The position numbers and the translations under genes were made by a program. A stretch of DNA of 64,000 bases from Formicarius rufipectus. Its lineage: Eukaryota > Chordata > Aves > Passeriformes > Formicariidae. The number at the start of each line of letters is the position of its first letter. The first letter of the stretch is position 1. The notes beneath the pieces were generated by a model that was not told where the DNA came from, did not search any database, and was given only the letters and a program-made list of their open reading frames with translations. This document shows positions 1-11,800 of the stretch, one piece after another. The stretch is from NCBI GenBank assembly GCA_013399695.1, contig VXAU01000295.1:411103-475102 (forward strand), in the 5' to 3' direction.

Positions 1-195
1 ACTCTGTATGCGTGTGCGCACACACAAGGGACGCGCAGCTGCACGTGTGTTTCAAGAGTGCTGGATCTGTCCAGGTCTCAGACACAAACTTTCCGCGAGC
101 TTCAGGGACCCGACCCACGCGCAGGTTCGCCTTCCTCCGAAGCCGCAACTGCCCCGTCCCTCCACCCCGCCGGCTCCGGAGAGACTTCGCCCACC

Positions 196-568
196 NNNNN
201 NNNNNNNNNNNNNNNNNNNNNNNNNNNNNNNNNNNNNNNNNNNNNNNNNNNNNNNNNNNNNNNNNNNNNNNNNNNNNNNNNNNNNNNNNNNNNNNNNNNN
301 NNNNNNNNNNNNNNNNNNNNNNNNNNNNNNNNNNNNNNNNNNNNNNNNNNNNNNNNNNNNNNNNNNNNNNNNNNNNNNNNNNNNNNNNNNNNNNNNNNNN
401 NNNNNNNNNNNNNNNNNNNNNNNNNNNNNNNNNNNNNNNNNNNNNNNNNNNNNNNNNNNNNNNNNNNNNNNNNNNNNNNNNNNNNNNNNNNNNNNNNNNN
501 NNNNNNNNNNNNNNNNNNNNNNNNNNNNNNNNNNNNNNNNNNNNNNNNNNNNNNNNNNNNNNNNNNNN
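196..568. other. Assembly gap (373 N)
   Basis: A run of undetermined bases inside the GC-rich promoter island. GC-rich bird promoters are often lost in short-read assemblies. Part of the non-coding first exon of MXRA5 may lie here. Confidence 0.99.
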
Positions 569-580
569 GCTCCGCCCGGC

Positions 581-590
581 CGCAGGTGAG
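581..590 (+). other. MXRA5: Candidate splice donor of non-coding exon 1
   Basis: CGCAG|GTGAG (junction 585/586) is a near-consensus 5' splice site just after the N gap. If it is used, exon 1 lies mostly in the gap and intron 1 runs 586-2587. It competes with a second candidate at 1107/1108, and the sequence alone cannot decide between them. Confidence 0.4.
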
Positions 591-591
591 G

Positions 592-1037
592 GGCAGCGCA
601 CCGCGGTGCCCTGCGGTGGGGCTGGGGGTGCGGGCGGAGCGGGTGGGCTGCGCGGCCGCACGCTGGCGACGGGAGGGCGCACCGCGCCGCCGTGTGTCGG
701 CGCCCGTGCTCTCCCCGTCGCCCAGCCTGGCGGGGACATTGTTCCCTAATGGGAAGCATCTGTGCTCCGGTACGGCAGGAGGGAACGCGGAGCCGGAGGA
801 TAACGCGGCTGCCCCGCCAACCCCTCCGCAGCACCCGCCCCGTCCCGGCGCCGCCCCGGCGGGCGGGGCCGCTGCCCTTTAGCAGCCAATAGCAGGGGCG
901 GGGGGGGANGGCAGCGCACCGCGGTGCCCTGCGGTGGGGCTGGGGGTGCGGGCGGAGCGGGTGGGCTGCGCGGCCGCACGCTGGCGACGGGAGGGCGCAC
1001 CGCGCNTTTAGCAGCCAATAGCAGGGGCGGGGGGGGA
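592..1037. repeat. Probable false tandem duplication in promoter (contig-overlap artefact)
   Basis: Bases 592-687 recur exactly at 910-1005 (96 bp), and bases 878-908 recur exactly at 1007-1037 (31 bp). The extra copy is bracketed by single Ns at 909 and 1006. Perfect identity with one-base gaps at both joins points to overlapping contigs laid end to end. The true promoter is probably about 129 bp shorter. Two CCAAT/GC-box copies should therefore be counted as one. Confidence 0.85.
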
Positions 1038-1070
1038 TCCGCAGGGCGCCCCCGCGCGGCGGGGCGGGGC
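1015..1070 (+). promoter_or_regulatory. MXRA5: CCAAT box and GC boxes
   Basis: A CCAAT pentamer at 1015-1019 (also at 886-890 in the duplicate copy) is followed by a GC box near 1023-1033 and a full Sp1-type GGGGCGGGGC at 1061-1070. This arrangement is typical of TATA-less CpG-island promoters. A start site shortly downstream would leave only a short exon before the donor at 1107/1108. Alternatively these boxes lie inside the island downstream of an exon ending at 585. Confidence 0.45.
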
Positions 1071-1107
1071 GATGCGTGCCGCGCTGCCCGAGCCCGGACA
1101 CGGCACA

Positions 1108-1113
1108 GTGAGT
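1108..1113 (+). other. MXRA5: Alternative splice donor for non-coding exon 1
   Basis: GGCACA|GTGAGT gives a full GTGAGT intron start at the downstream edge of the CpG island. It is the second candidate end for the 5'UTR exon. The exonic side (ACA) fits the consensus less well than CAG at 585. Confidence 0.35.
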
Positions 1114-2587
1114 CCCTCTGGTCAACTCTTCACCAACCCCTTATGGGTCACCTCGGTGAGAACATCCAGTAAGGGACCCCTCCCAAAAGGAACAGAAGCG
1201 GGTGGGAGTTTTCATTATGGAGAACATAAGGCAAACAGCACCTGAAAATTCTTGAACAAATTAAAAGCTTGTCTTGTAAAGAATGCTAAACGTCTCATTA
1301 ACTTGACCACAGATATTTGGGAAACCTCTTCATCCCAGTGTTCCTCTACTTTGAACTGTAATGATTTGCACATGATGGTCTAGGGGAAAAAATGTGCATC
1401 TCATTGCTCTCGGATCTGCGAAAATCCAACTTTTATACTAAAAGCAAGTAATTAATCAAACTATTAATAGCTGGTAGAAGTGAATGCCTTTCTGTTGTTG
1501 TCACAGCTTTGTACAAAAGCTGTTGGTACTCATAACCTTACTCCTGTATGACTTTAATCTGAAGAGCTTTCAAATTCTTCTGATGGTAGGAATAAGAGTA
1601 GGGATGTTTCAAATTCATTTCTCCAAAGTTAGACTGCATAACCTGTAACAAGACATTAGATAAGTTATGTTATTTTCAGAAATTGCTAGTACTCGAGATC
1701 CATAGCAGTTGTGTTCTTGTCTGTTCATAGCACATTGCTTCTTAAAATGACCCTTCATGAGTGTAGCCATCCAGACTTCAACACACAATTCCGAAAATTT
1801 GAACTTAATTGCTATAGACAAGATTATAAATACAAACTTTTCCTGAGGTCTGTGCTTATGCTTCTAGATAAATTGTCCAGTTTTCTCAGTTCTGATCATT
1901 CATCTTTTCGGTTTGGTTAAGATTGCAATGTAAGAGTAGATACGATATCACACAGTAATGCATGGCAAGGGGTCACGGAGTCTAGATCTATGGCCAATTC
2001 TTTCTTTCACTTTCGCTCTTAATGATGCCATTTCCCATATGTATTATGAATGAGATTTATTCAGCCACATTGTTCCCTGCTGAAAGTTAGTAGCCTATCA
2101 AAAACTTAGGCATCTAGGCTAGGTGAGTTTGCTAATTGGAGATTTATGAAGCTCAGTTGTACTATTTCTAGTTATCTGATCAGATAGATAAATGATATTA
2201 TTCATCTTCAAGTGAATATGTTTTGGTTTTATTTTCTTTGACTGTAGAGCTAAAGCTAGATTCTTCCCTTAAATTTTTCTAGTTTTTAGATGAGGTATTA
2301 CCCTTGGTGTACAGAATAAGCCTACAAAATATATTACCATAGGGAGATAGCATGACTTCGTTAGAATAGATATTTAGTTGAAGTGATTTATGGGGGAAAA
2401 GTTAGCGCTGAAGTAGAAAATGACATAGGAGAAAGACAACCACTTTCCAACTGAACTTGGCCTTGATTGTCTACGCATCTTCTAAGACAATGCAGGTCAT
2501 TGCTAAGTATATAAAGCTCTTCTAAAAGATTAAAAAAATTATTGTTTCTTCTCTCTTGTCTTCCCCCCCTACCTCTCAACAACCCAG
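1114..2587 (+). other. MXRA5: Intron 1 of MXRA5 (no gene content seen)
   Basis: AT-rich sequence between the CpG island and the first coding exon. It ends in a long pyrimidine tract (TTCTTCTCTCTTGTCTTCCC and onward) and CAACCCAG at 2587. No ORF resembling a protein and no recognisable repeat was seen. Confidence 0.65.
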
Positions 2588-2803
2588 GAGGGGCCAGGCA
2601 AGGGGAGGCATCAAGATGGGGGATCGGGTGGCAGCTGGAGCGCTGTCCGTGGTGCTGATGCTGGGGCTGGGGCTGCCGCCAGGCACCCTGGGCTGCCCCC
2701 AGCCCTGTGCCTGCTATGTCCCCACCGAGGTCCACTGCACCTTCCGCTCCCTGGCAGCTGTGCCAGCACGGATCGCTAAACATGTGGAAAGAATCAACTT
2801 CGG
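2588..2803 (+). CDS. MXRA5: MXRA5 exon 2: start codon, signal peptide, LRR N-cap
   Basis: The acceptor is CAACCCAG ending at 2587, with 28 nt of 5'UTR before ATG at 2616. It encodes residues 1-62 and two bases of codon 63. The N-terminus has a hydrophobic core (ALSVVLMLGLGL) and a plausible cleavage before Cys27. The Cys spacing C-x3-C-x-C-x7-C is a standard LRRNT cap. The exon ends ...ERIN-F-GG|G, matching the human ERINLGFNS boundary once joined to the next exon. The donor is GG|GTTTGT, a weak but GT-starting site. The frame reads on into the intron to a stop near 2853. Confidence 0.93.
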
Positions 2804-5800
2804 GTTTGTATCAACTTGGAGCAAACAGTTTTATGTCCTTGGTGCAGAAGCCTAGGGTACTTTGCACACGTGTCATGAGTCAGGATCTCTGTGTGTATTT
2901 TTTAAGTAGAGTTGCAGAGATGGGTAGTTGCTTGCTGGTGCTGTGTTTCAAGCACTTCATCTGCTGGCATGGATGAAGTTTTAGCTCAGCCTTTATATTT
3001 CAAACTAAAGTGATTATTATTGTCAAATAAAAATTTATACCATGGCATGAGTACTTTTTTGGCAATGAGGGCATTTAGTCTTCTGCAGTGTATAAAAAAT
3101 ATATTGAATGAAACTTACTATGGGATTTCTACTAAAAATTGAATTGTTTACTTGATGTAAAAAAAACCACCGTAGGAGTAAAGTTCTATAATTTAGCCAG
3201 GTAGCATTTTGGAGAACAATGAGATATAGCTTATTAATACAATAATCAATAGTAATCGATACAGTAAAAACAGCTATTCCATTACCTTTGGAGTTGTGAT
3301 TTTGTTGTGGGTTTGTTTTTTCAAGGAACTAAGTGTGGTATAAGCAGACGCTAACGTTCTGGGTAGAGATTGCTCAGGCTTCAACTCATTTTCCTCTGTC
3401 AGGATATTGCCAACTATCTGTATATAATATATATATATATAAATATAATATATAAATGATACTGTCAGTTTTTGTGACAAGAAGGGAAGGGACAGTTGGA
3501 AGGCTTCTTATCACAGAAGTGCCATGAAGGTCATTTTGTGACAGGAAATGGTGCAAGAATTGCAGTCCTCTTCTGCCTGATACCAGGACTACCCCACTAC
3601 CCAATAAGAACTCACCTTGACAACCTCAAGACCTGTAAGCTGCAACCAGTCATGCAATAACTGACAGTAGGGACCTTGAGGGTATTTTTTGCTTTTCAAT
3701 AACTAAAACTTCTATCCACCAGCATTTTATCCACCTAAAGCCTAATTTTATTTTCAATATGCCCTTGTATTTAATAAATCTCTATTAAAGCAATATGTAC
3801 TTTAATGCCATTTTTGAGTATACAATGCCTCCCTCTTCACCCGTATTCAAACCCACACATGTTTACAGCCAACTCTCCTCTATGCATCAACATTCTATGG
3901 CAAATTCTGTCCCTGAATTGCTTATGAAAATTAGATGCAGTTACTTGTAAGTTACTAAGGTGTTTGGGCTGTAAGTATTTTGTAAGTAATTTGACACTGG
4001 TAGCATCAAAGCCCTTTCCCATCTTTGTAATTCATCACTGCAAATTATATTTTCTGAGTTGTGTCCTTTTCCAGGAAGAAACAGTCTTAACTGTCTGTTG
4101 CAGCACTTCTTTCGTATTGAAAGAGAGCTTTTGCAATATTTCTATTTTAACTGCTATATATTTAGGAGATGAAAATTATTTTTCTAACTGGAAGTAATTT
4201 AGGAAAAAAAGTTCATATTTTTTAGAAGGATTTATTTTGAAGTAAGGAATTTTAATAGGATGCCTGCTATATGCCTATAGTGAATCTGCAGAAGGACTAA
4301 AAATATCAAAATGGTAGTTTAAATTTTTAGCAAATTAGGATTCTTTAGGCAGATAACATGATGAGGAACCAAAATTATTTCTTCCATATTAAAAGTTTTT
4401 CTAATTTCTCACTGTCTCTTCCCTTCTAGAAATAATAAAAATAATAAAAAACTGAAAAAAAAGTTGAAATTCTATGCTTTGTTTAGCGACTTTGTGCCCA
4501 GATTAGATAATATGTTTAATTTTGTGTATACATAGGAAAAACCCAAATGTAGAACTAGGCCACCAAAACCATACTGGCAAATAAAGCCTGTTTTGCTTAT
4601 CCAAAGTGAAATTGAATTATTTTCAAAAAGTAAATTCTCTGTATTCCTTGTCTAAGAGGAGTCTCTAGACTGAAATTATGTAATTGGAAGGTCAATTCCT
4701 AGATCTTATGTAATTAGTCAATTACATGTAACAGTAAGTGAAGCAAGATGCTCCTTGTGCTGTTTTGGAGATATCAATTTTTAATGTTCACTCTCAAAAT
4801 CTATTCCTTCATTGTTAGATGCTGCTTTGGCAACCCTGCAGCCTGTATAGTTTGCCAGGCTCCATAGCATCATGGTTTGGCTGCAGGTCATTAACTTATT
4901 ACCATTCCAAAAACTGAACTGCATGGAAAAATATACAACTATTAGAACTAAAATGCCTATTTATTACTTTTACTCCTAATTTATGGCTAAAATGCCACAA
5001 ATTGAATTAAAAGAAATCTTAATGTAAACATGAACTAAGTATACTTGGCCTTGTAAAAATCGTGCAATATCTTCTGGCTCTTTGACAACGCATTAAGGTC
5101 CCTCCAATTTTTCCTGAAAGTTAAGTTATACTAATTTTACATTTGCAGTCTGTGACAGTGTGTAAAATGTAACTGTACCTGTGATTTTTTTCCCCCCAGG
5201 TTTAACAGTATACAGTCTATATATGAAAACTCCTTTGCAGGACTTACAAAATTGGAATTGCTCATGATACATGGAAATGACATTCAGAATATACCTAATG
5301 GTGCTTTGAAAGATCTTGTGTCTCTACAGGTAATGCTTGGGTCTTCCTAAATTTAAAAAATCTGACTTCAATGAATAATAGAAAACAAAAATAAGTGTTC
5401 TTTACAGTGCCTTTTTAGGATTAAGATACCATTTTCCCCAAAAATTCTTTGGAGATCTATTGACTATACCTATGTCATACTTGATATTGCCAACTAACAC
5501 TCAGTTTTATTCTGCCTCTTTGACCAGCATATCATTTTTCAGTGATGCAAAAGATTTGTATGTGGGAGGAAAACTTGTGCTTGCATGCTTGCTATTCTGT
5601 TTAGATTTAGAAAAAAATCTATTAATCTCTATTTTGGTTTTTACAGGTTTTCAAAATTAGTTACAATAAGTTGAAGACCATAACTGGCCAAACACTCCAA
5701 GGACTTTCAAGCTTAATGAGACTGCACATGGACCACAACAGAATTGAGTTTATTCACCCAAATGCTTTTAATGGATTAACTTCTCTGAGACTGGTCCACT

Positions 5801-8800
5801 TAGAAGGAAATTTGCTCCAGCAGCTTCACCCTAACACCTTTTCAACATTTATGGTCCTTGATTATTTCAAACTGTCAACTGTAAGACATCTCTACCTATC
5901 TGAAAATGCTCTTAGGACCTTACCTGCAGGGATGTTTCAAGGCATGCCACTTCTGGAAAATCTTTACCTTCATGGGAATCCGTGGGCCTGTGACTGCAGT
6001 TTAAAGTGGCTCCTTGAATGGAATGAAGTTTCTGGAGGTAGGAGCAAAAGCTACCAATATTTATTGAACTCATATTGTAGGGGTTTTTCTTTCCTGTTCT
6101 GTGTGTGGATGGTATTGTTATTTCCTGAGTGTTATTACTAACATGATGTCTATGTGCAGTATTATTTCCTGTTAGTGTTCAGTGAATACATGTGTTTAAA
6201 AACAGTGTTAAAAGAAATCAGTTGTGTGTCTCTAACTAAAAGTATGTATTCAACACCAAAGGAATTAGCCTTTACATTTGGAATGGGAAAAGTTTATAAT
6301 TGGGAGGAGACAATAATTTATAACCTTTTATTGTGTTTGTTTGCACAGCAGTACACCTTTGTCTAAGGATTGTCAATTGTCCTCAACCAACAAAACTCTC
6401 ATGAAAGGTGGTAATATTGGATTTGAACTTATTTGTCTGAGGAAAGAATGGAAATCAGGTTACTAAATTCCTGGTTAAGTCCTCTAACTTGGATGCTGTT
6501 AATGTTAAGGCTGTTATGTGATACGCATCCTTCATGTCTCTCCATATTTCTTCATTGATCACAAATTCCTTTTATGAGGGACCAAATCTGTGTTAAGTAT
6601 TGCCAAGTATTTGCAGGTTTTTTAAAGTATTTTCAATCCTTCAATTTTTTCGTAAAATCGTGTATTTTCATTCAGGCTTAGATATGAGACAAGTATCACT
6701 GCCTATACTGGAACACTTCTGGTCATGTGCAGAAACAAAAACATGTTTTATAATGCCTCTTTATTGGGAGTACACTAAATGAAGTGGGATTGAGTGTCAG
6801 TTTTCACTTTGGGCATCTAAGTTCAACAGTGTTCCATCGCAAGTAGCCAAGTGAGTACTACAGTGGATCAGAGGGACTCTGGTGTTACACCAGAGCTACT
6901 GCTAAAGTACTAAGAGGGAATTGCCATTTAATTGTAACTGAAGATATCTCGAATGAGTGATGGAATCATAAGGTTTACATAATGATTTGGAGAATGTATG
7001 GTGAAGGATGGTGGGTCTTATCATCTTAGAATATGTAACTCATTGCAATTTTGCACTTAGCTGTAGGACAACTTTTAAGAGTGTGTGGGACAATACTTTT
7101 AAGAGTGATACCTGAATGAGTAATACAAATGTTCCTGCCTGAACTGATACTTGAGGCATCTAACTTTTATATTCCTATACCTCTCTCTATATATATTTCT
7201 CTAGCTCACATTATAATATTCTTACATACTCTCCTTAATCCAACTCATGTATATGTAATAAGTGTGCTTAAGTTGCTCTGTAAGATATAAACATGAAATA
7301 TTAGGTGACCTTTCTTTCCTTGTGCAGTGTTGGCTTGTTAGCATTTTTTATTCAGTTAGATTTCCTCTTTACACTAAAACAGTAGTGATTATTGGAAGAA
7401 TTTATCCATGCAGTTTTCACGTATGACAGATTTTGTATCTTTATGTAACTATAACATTAACTTCTTTGGGAATTCTGTCCAGAAAGAACTATTAAAGTAC
7501 TTCAATCCAGTGTGGCCACTGCCAAGTTGATTGTGGGCCAGATTTTCCTTATCTTTAAAACATCCTATTTGAATCTGCAAATGATAAACTTGTTCACTTA
7601 AATATTCCATTTGTAAGAACTTTCAAGAAAATTGATTTGTCAGACTAGAAAAGAATATATTTTTCAATTAAAAAAGCTGTATGAAAATTTGTCATGCATT
7701 TCGCTTTCTCCTGGCATTTTGCCTTGTAACAGCCAGTATATTGTTCATTCATTCAAAGATCCCTCATTCCTTAGGATGATACTTTTTCCTAGAATAACTG
7801 AAATATATTTAATTTGCTGTGTGTTTCCAAACTAAATGTGTAAGGTGACTTTTGACATTTTAGTGAGCAGAACAATGCAATAAAAATATTACTGTTACTT
7901 TGCAGACAAGAGTCTTTGTGGCATTGACAAAAGAGTGGAGTCAAGGCTATAATCTCCTGGTTTAACTCTTCTCTGTTTTAGCTTTTTGTATCATTACAGA
8001 GTATACAGTTATTGCAGAGATCAGGGAAAAAGTGGCACTTGGTGGGATTTTTTTTTTGCTGATAAACAGCTTGTATGTGCAAGAACTAGTCAGCCCATTT
8101 TGACAGCTACAGTAGTTTTGTGTACTGCCAGTACTGTTGTTAATTAATATAGAAAAATAAAGGGCTTTCTGGATTATTTAATGGGAAATCCGGCATGTAA
8201 ATGCTGCATTTTTGAAAGCTGAAAGGACCACTCTCTACACATTAGATCCACAAGTTAAATAGTTGGACTGTCACTGTACAGATGAAAACTTTTTGACATA
8301 GAGTAGTTTGTTACTGACTTACAGAATGTTGCTATGCATGCTTCAGTTTCGTGGCATTTGATTCAGAGGGAATGAGTGTAAGTTTTGAAAAATGGAGTAT
8401 TCAATCCTGTCATTAAAGACAGAAGAAATCTTAGAATCAGGTGCCCATTCCGCTGTAAAACAGACTTACCATTCTGAAAGTCTTGCCTTATGTGTCATTT
8501 GACCTAATGCATTCCTTATGAAGTTCATGTCACACTTCTGAGAATTCTCTAACTCTAAAACAGAGCTTTGTGGCTTATTTATCTGTTATGTCCCGTTTTA
8601 TTTTCTTTCTTCCTTTTTATATTCTTGCAGGTGTTTTAAAATGTAAAAAGGACAAAGCCTACGAAGGGGGACAGCTGTGTCCTAAGTGCAGCAGCCCTAA
8701 ACAACTGCAGAAAGAAGATATTCAAAACTTAAAAGATATTTCCTGCAGGAAACCTGTCATTCAGTCCTCACTGAGGCCAAATATCAGCGCTCAGGATGAA

Positions 8801-11800
8801 GAAGATGGTGACAGTTATGAACTCCCTCTGGAAGAACTTCAGTCCTCTCCGTGGAACATTACTCTAAATATGACTGATGAACATGGCAATATAGTCCACC
8901 TGGACTGTGAAATCAAAAAACCAACAGCCTCCACCAAAATTCAGTGGAATCAAATCCAGACTCAGGAGATAGATATAAATGCTACAATTGCACTGGATTT
9001 TGAATGTCCAATGAATCGAGAAAACTATGAAAAATTATGGAAGCTTATAGCTTATTACAGTGAAGTACCTGTCAAATTAGAGAGGGAAATTATGCTCAGA
9101 AAGGAGCCTAAAATAAGCTATCAGTACAGGCAAGGCTCAGATTATGATGCTCTTTACTACACAGGTGTAAAAGCTCAAATACTGGCTGAGCCTTCCTGGG
9201 TGATGCAACCTCTTATAAACATCCAATTAAACAGGCGCCAGAGTACAGGGAAAAAAGTGGTGCTGTCTTTTTTTACTGTGTTTTCGCAGACAATTCATAC
9301 CAAAAACATCAGGCAGCAGAGAAACTGGGTAATGATAGAGCAAAACCAGAGCACAAGGACAGGGCAGAGTGTGGTGGAAGGGTCAGAGTGTCAGCTAAGC
9401 TGCAGTGTGAAAGCTTCTCAGAGCCCCTCCATTCAGTGGCTCTTTCCAGATGGAACTAAACTGCAGGCACCATTTGATCAGAAAGATAGTAGGTTTTCCA
9501 TTCTCAGTAGTGGCCAACTAATAATCAAAGGAGTGAGTTACACTGATGGAGGTGTGTACCACTGCATTGCCCAGGTGAGAGATGATGTGGACATAATGGC
9601 TTACAGACTTCTGGTGCAGCCTCCAGTTACTCAGGTAGCTGATTCAGATGTAGTGAGAGTTGAAAAAAATGTTGGAGATCCAATAGCTTTGCCATGCAAT
9701 GCAGTTGCTATTCCAGACGCACAGCTGAGCTGGATCCTTCCAAACAGTCAGGTGCTCAATGATTTATCAAACTCTTCAAAAGGCTTTATGCTGCATAATG
9801 GTACTTTGCTTATTCCAAGAAGCCACGTCAGTGACAGTGGCAATTACAGATGTGTGGCTGTCAATCTACAGGGATCAGACCAGTTTGTTGTAAGGATCAT
9901 AGTAAATAAAATGGTGTCTGACAGGTCATTTAAACGAATAAAACTGAAAAAGCGCCCAGGCTCAAAGCGTTTGTCAAAAACAAGAGGGCAGGTCATAGGT
10001 GATGGAGAGGGATCAGGGGCCGGGGAGATGGAGGAGTTTCCACAAAGAAAGAGCCATCTAAAAGACTGGGAAATACCTTTTAAACAAAAAAGTGACCAGG
10101 TACCAGAGACTCAAATTAAAAAAGGGAAGAAAGGCAGAAGGAAAATGAAAATCTGGAAAAATACGGATAGAACCCAAGACAGCAATGTTGCAGAAGGCCG
10201 TAGGGTATTTGAATCTCGAAGGAGAGTTAATGTGGCAAGCAAGCAGATTAATCCGCAGCACTGGGCTGACATTCTGGCAAAGGTCCGTGGGAAGAATCTT
10301 CCTAGAATAGCAACAGCTACAACCATTTCACTAACAACTGCACTGCCATCTGTCATGAAGAAAACTACTCCAGTCCCTTACCCAGTAGCCAGCCCTCCAC
10401 CTTCAGAGACAGCAGCTGATGTGGTGGACTCTTCTGCTGATGCATCACCTGTGGGTGAAGATGAAGCATTCACAGTCACTGTTTCACACAACATGGAAGC
10501 ATTTTCAGTCCAGTCCATATTAATGAGGTCAGAAACTGAACCGTTCTCCAACCACAGGGCTTTAGAAACACCTACAAGTATAGACGCTGTAGAAATTGCT
10601 GTATCAGGTCCGTATTTGACTCATGTCTCTGCGACTCTGCAACCCCAAGGTGAGCAGCACTTTGATGTCAAGACTGATGATTCAGTTGTAGTCAAAGAAA
10701 ATATCCATGCTGTCACTGAAGAACCTCTAACCAGACAAATTGTGACAAACTTTCCTAATATTCAGAGCAGTTCCCTCACAGTGGAAAATGTAGATAGAAC
10801 TATATCTTCTATATCTGAAGAAAATTCTGCTTTTGCTGAGCTACCACTTGATGCTACTCTCCTAGCTGAATCTCAGACTGTGGATCTTCATAGCATCTTG
10901 GAGACAAGCATGAAGTTAAATGAAGTGGACCCAGTGAGAGCTGACACCATAACTTTAACACCACCTCAGTTGGATGAGACCATCCCAACACATTCTCTAG
11001 GTACTACTACCATTTCTTCATCTGCTTCACCATTTGTTGCAGAAGAGAGCAATGACTCGAGATACCAGCAGAAAGAAACACCTGCAGGTCAAATGAAAAT
11101 GGCAGACTTAAGTACAAGTTTTCCTCCTTCCTCACCCGCCACAGTTCAAAGCAAGGGAGAACATGAGATCCACAGGAATACAGTGACTCAAGAAAGCATG
11201 TCCAGGAGTTACACAGACAATTCTCAGGCAGAAGAACATAGAAACCTGGCTACTCCAAAACCAGATCCCGTATTCATTTTACACAGTGCTAATGATCTTC
11301 ATAAAATAGTGGAGGTTGTACAAACTTCTTCTTCCATCAGTAGAATGACCACTGTTGCCACCACAACAAGTCCATATAGAAAGATTATGCCTTCACGTAT
11401 TACTCAGCATGGTAGAAAAAGGCCTTATGGGAGAAGGAGATTGAGGCCAAACAGAATCCGACAAAGACCAAAGCCTTTGCCACCTGTTGTTTTAACCACT
11501 AAGACAATGCCTGTTGTTCCAATGACACCTGAAGTTGAATCTGTGACCAGAACTACCACAACTCATGAAAAGCCTGATCTGAAAAACAATGTCGAAATAC
11601 AGACTAAGAAAGAGGAGTATATGGAATCCACTCCTTCATTAGTTCCTGATCCAGCTGAGAAAATTCCCCAAATCAGACATGTCGTCACAACTTCCTCCTT
11701 AAGGACTACTGCTTCTCTACCTGAAGCTAAACAATTGGCACACTCTACTACTCCTGAAACCTTGGCACTTCCAGTTACTGCACCCATCACAATTTTGTCA

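Larger units (their letters stand above)
1..1140 (+). promoter_or_regulatory. MXRA5: CpG-rich promoter / first-exon region of MXRA5
   Basis: The segment is strongly GC- and CpG-rich (many CGCG, GGGGCGGGG and GCCGC words), while everything after about 1,140 drops to ordinary AT-rich sequence. It lies 1.5 kb upstream of the first coding exon of MXRA5 and on the same strand, so it is the natural site for the transcription start and a non-coding exon 1. An N gap (196-568) removes part of it, so the exact start site cannot be read. CCAAT and GC boxes and two candidate splice donors are listed separately. The open frames that cross this island are Ala/Gly/Arg/Pro-rich by composition and are not genes. 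Confidence 0.75.

Noticed and set aside
8..1125. Long open frames on both strands through the CpG island, partly across the N gap
   Set aside because: They exist because N runs carry no stops and GC-rich DNA has few. Translations are Ala/Gly/Arg/Pro-rich with no domain, and the island fits a promoter.
8570..8630. Apparent alternative start with a hydrophobic leader fused to MXRA5 exon 5
   Set aside because: The hydrophobic residues are the translated polypyrimidine tract before a strong acceptor (TTCTTGCAG at 8630), and exon 4 joins exon 5 in phase with the known protein.
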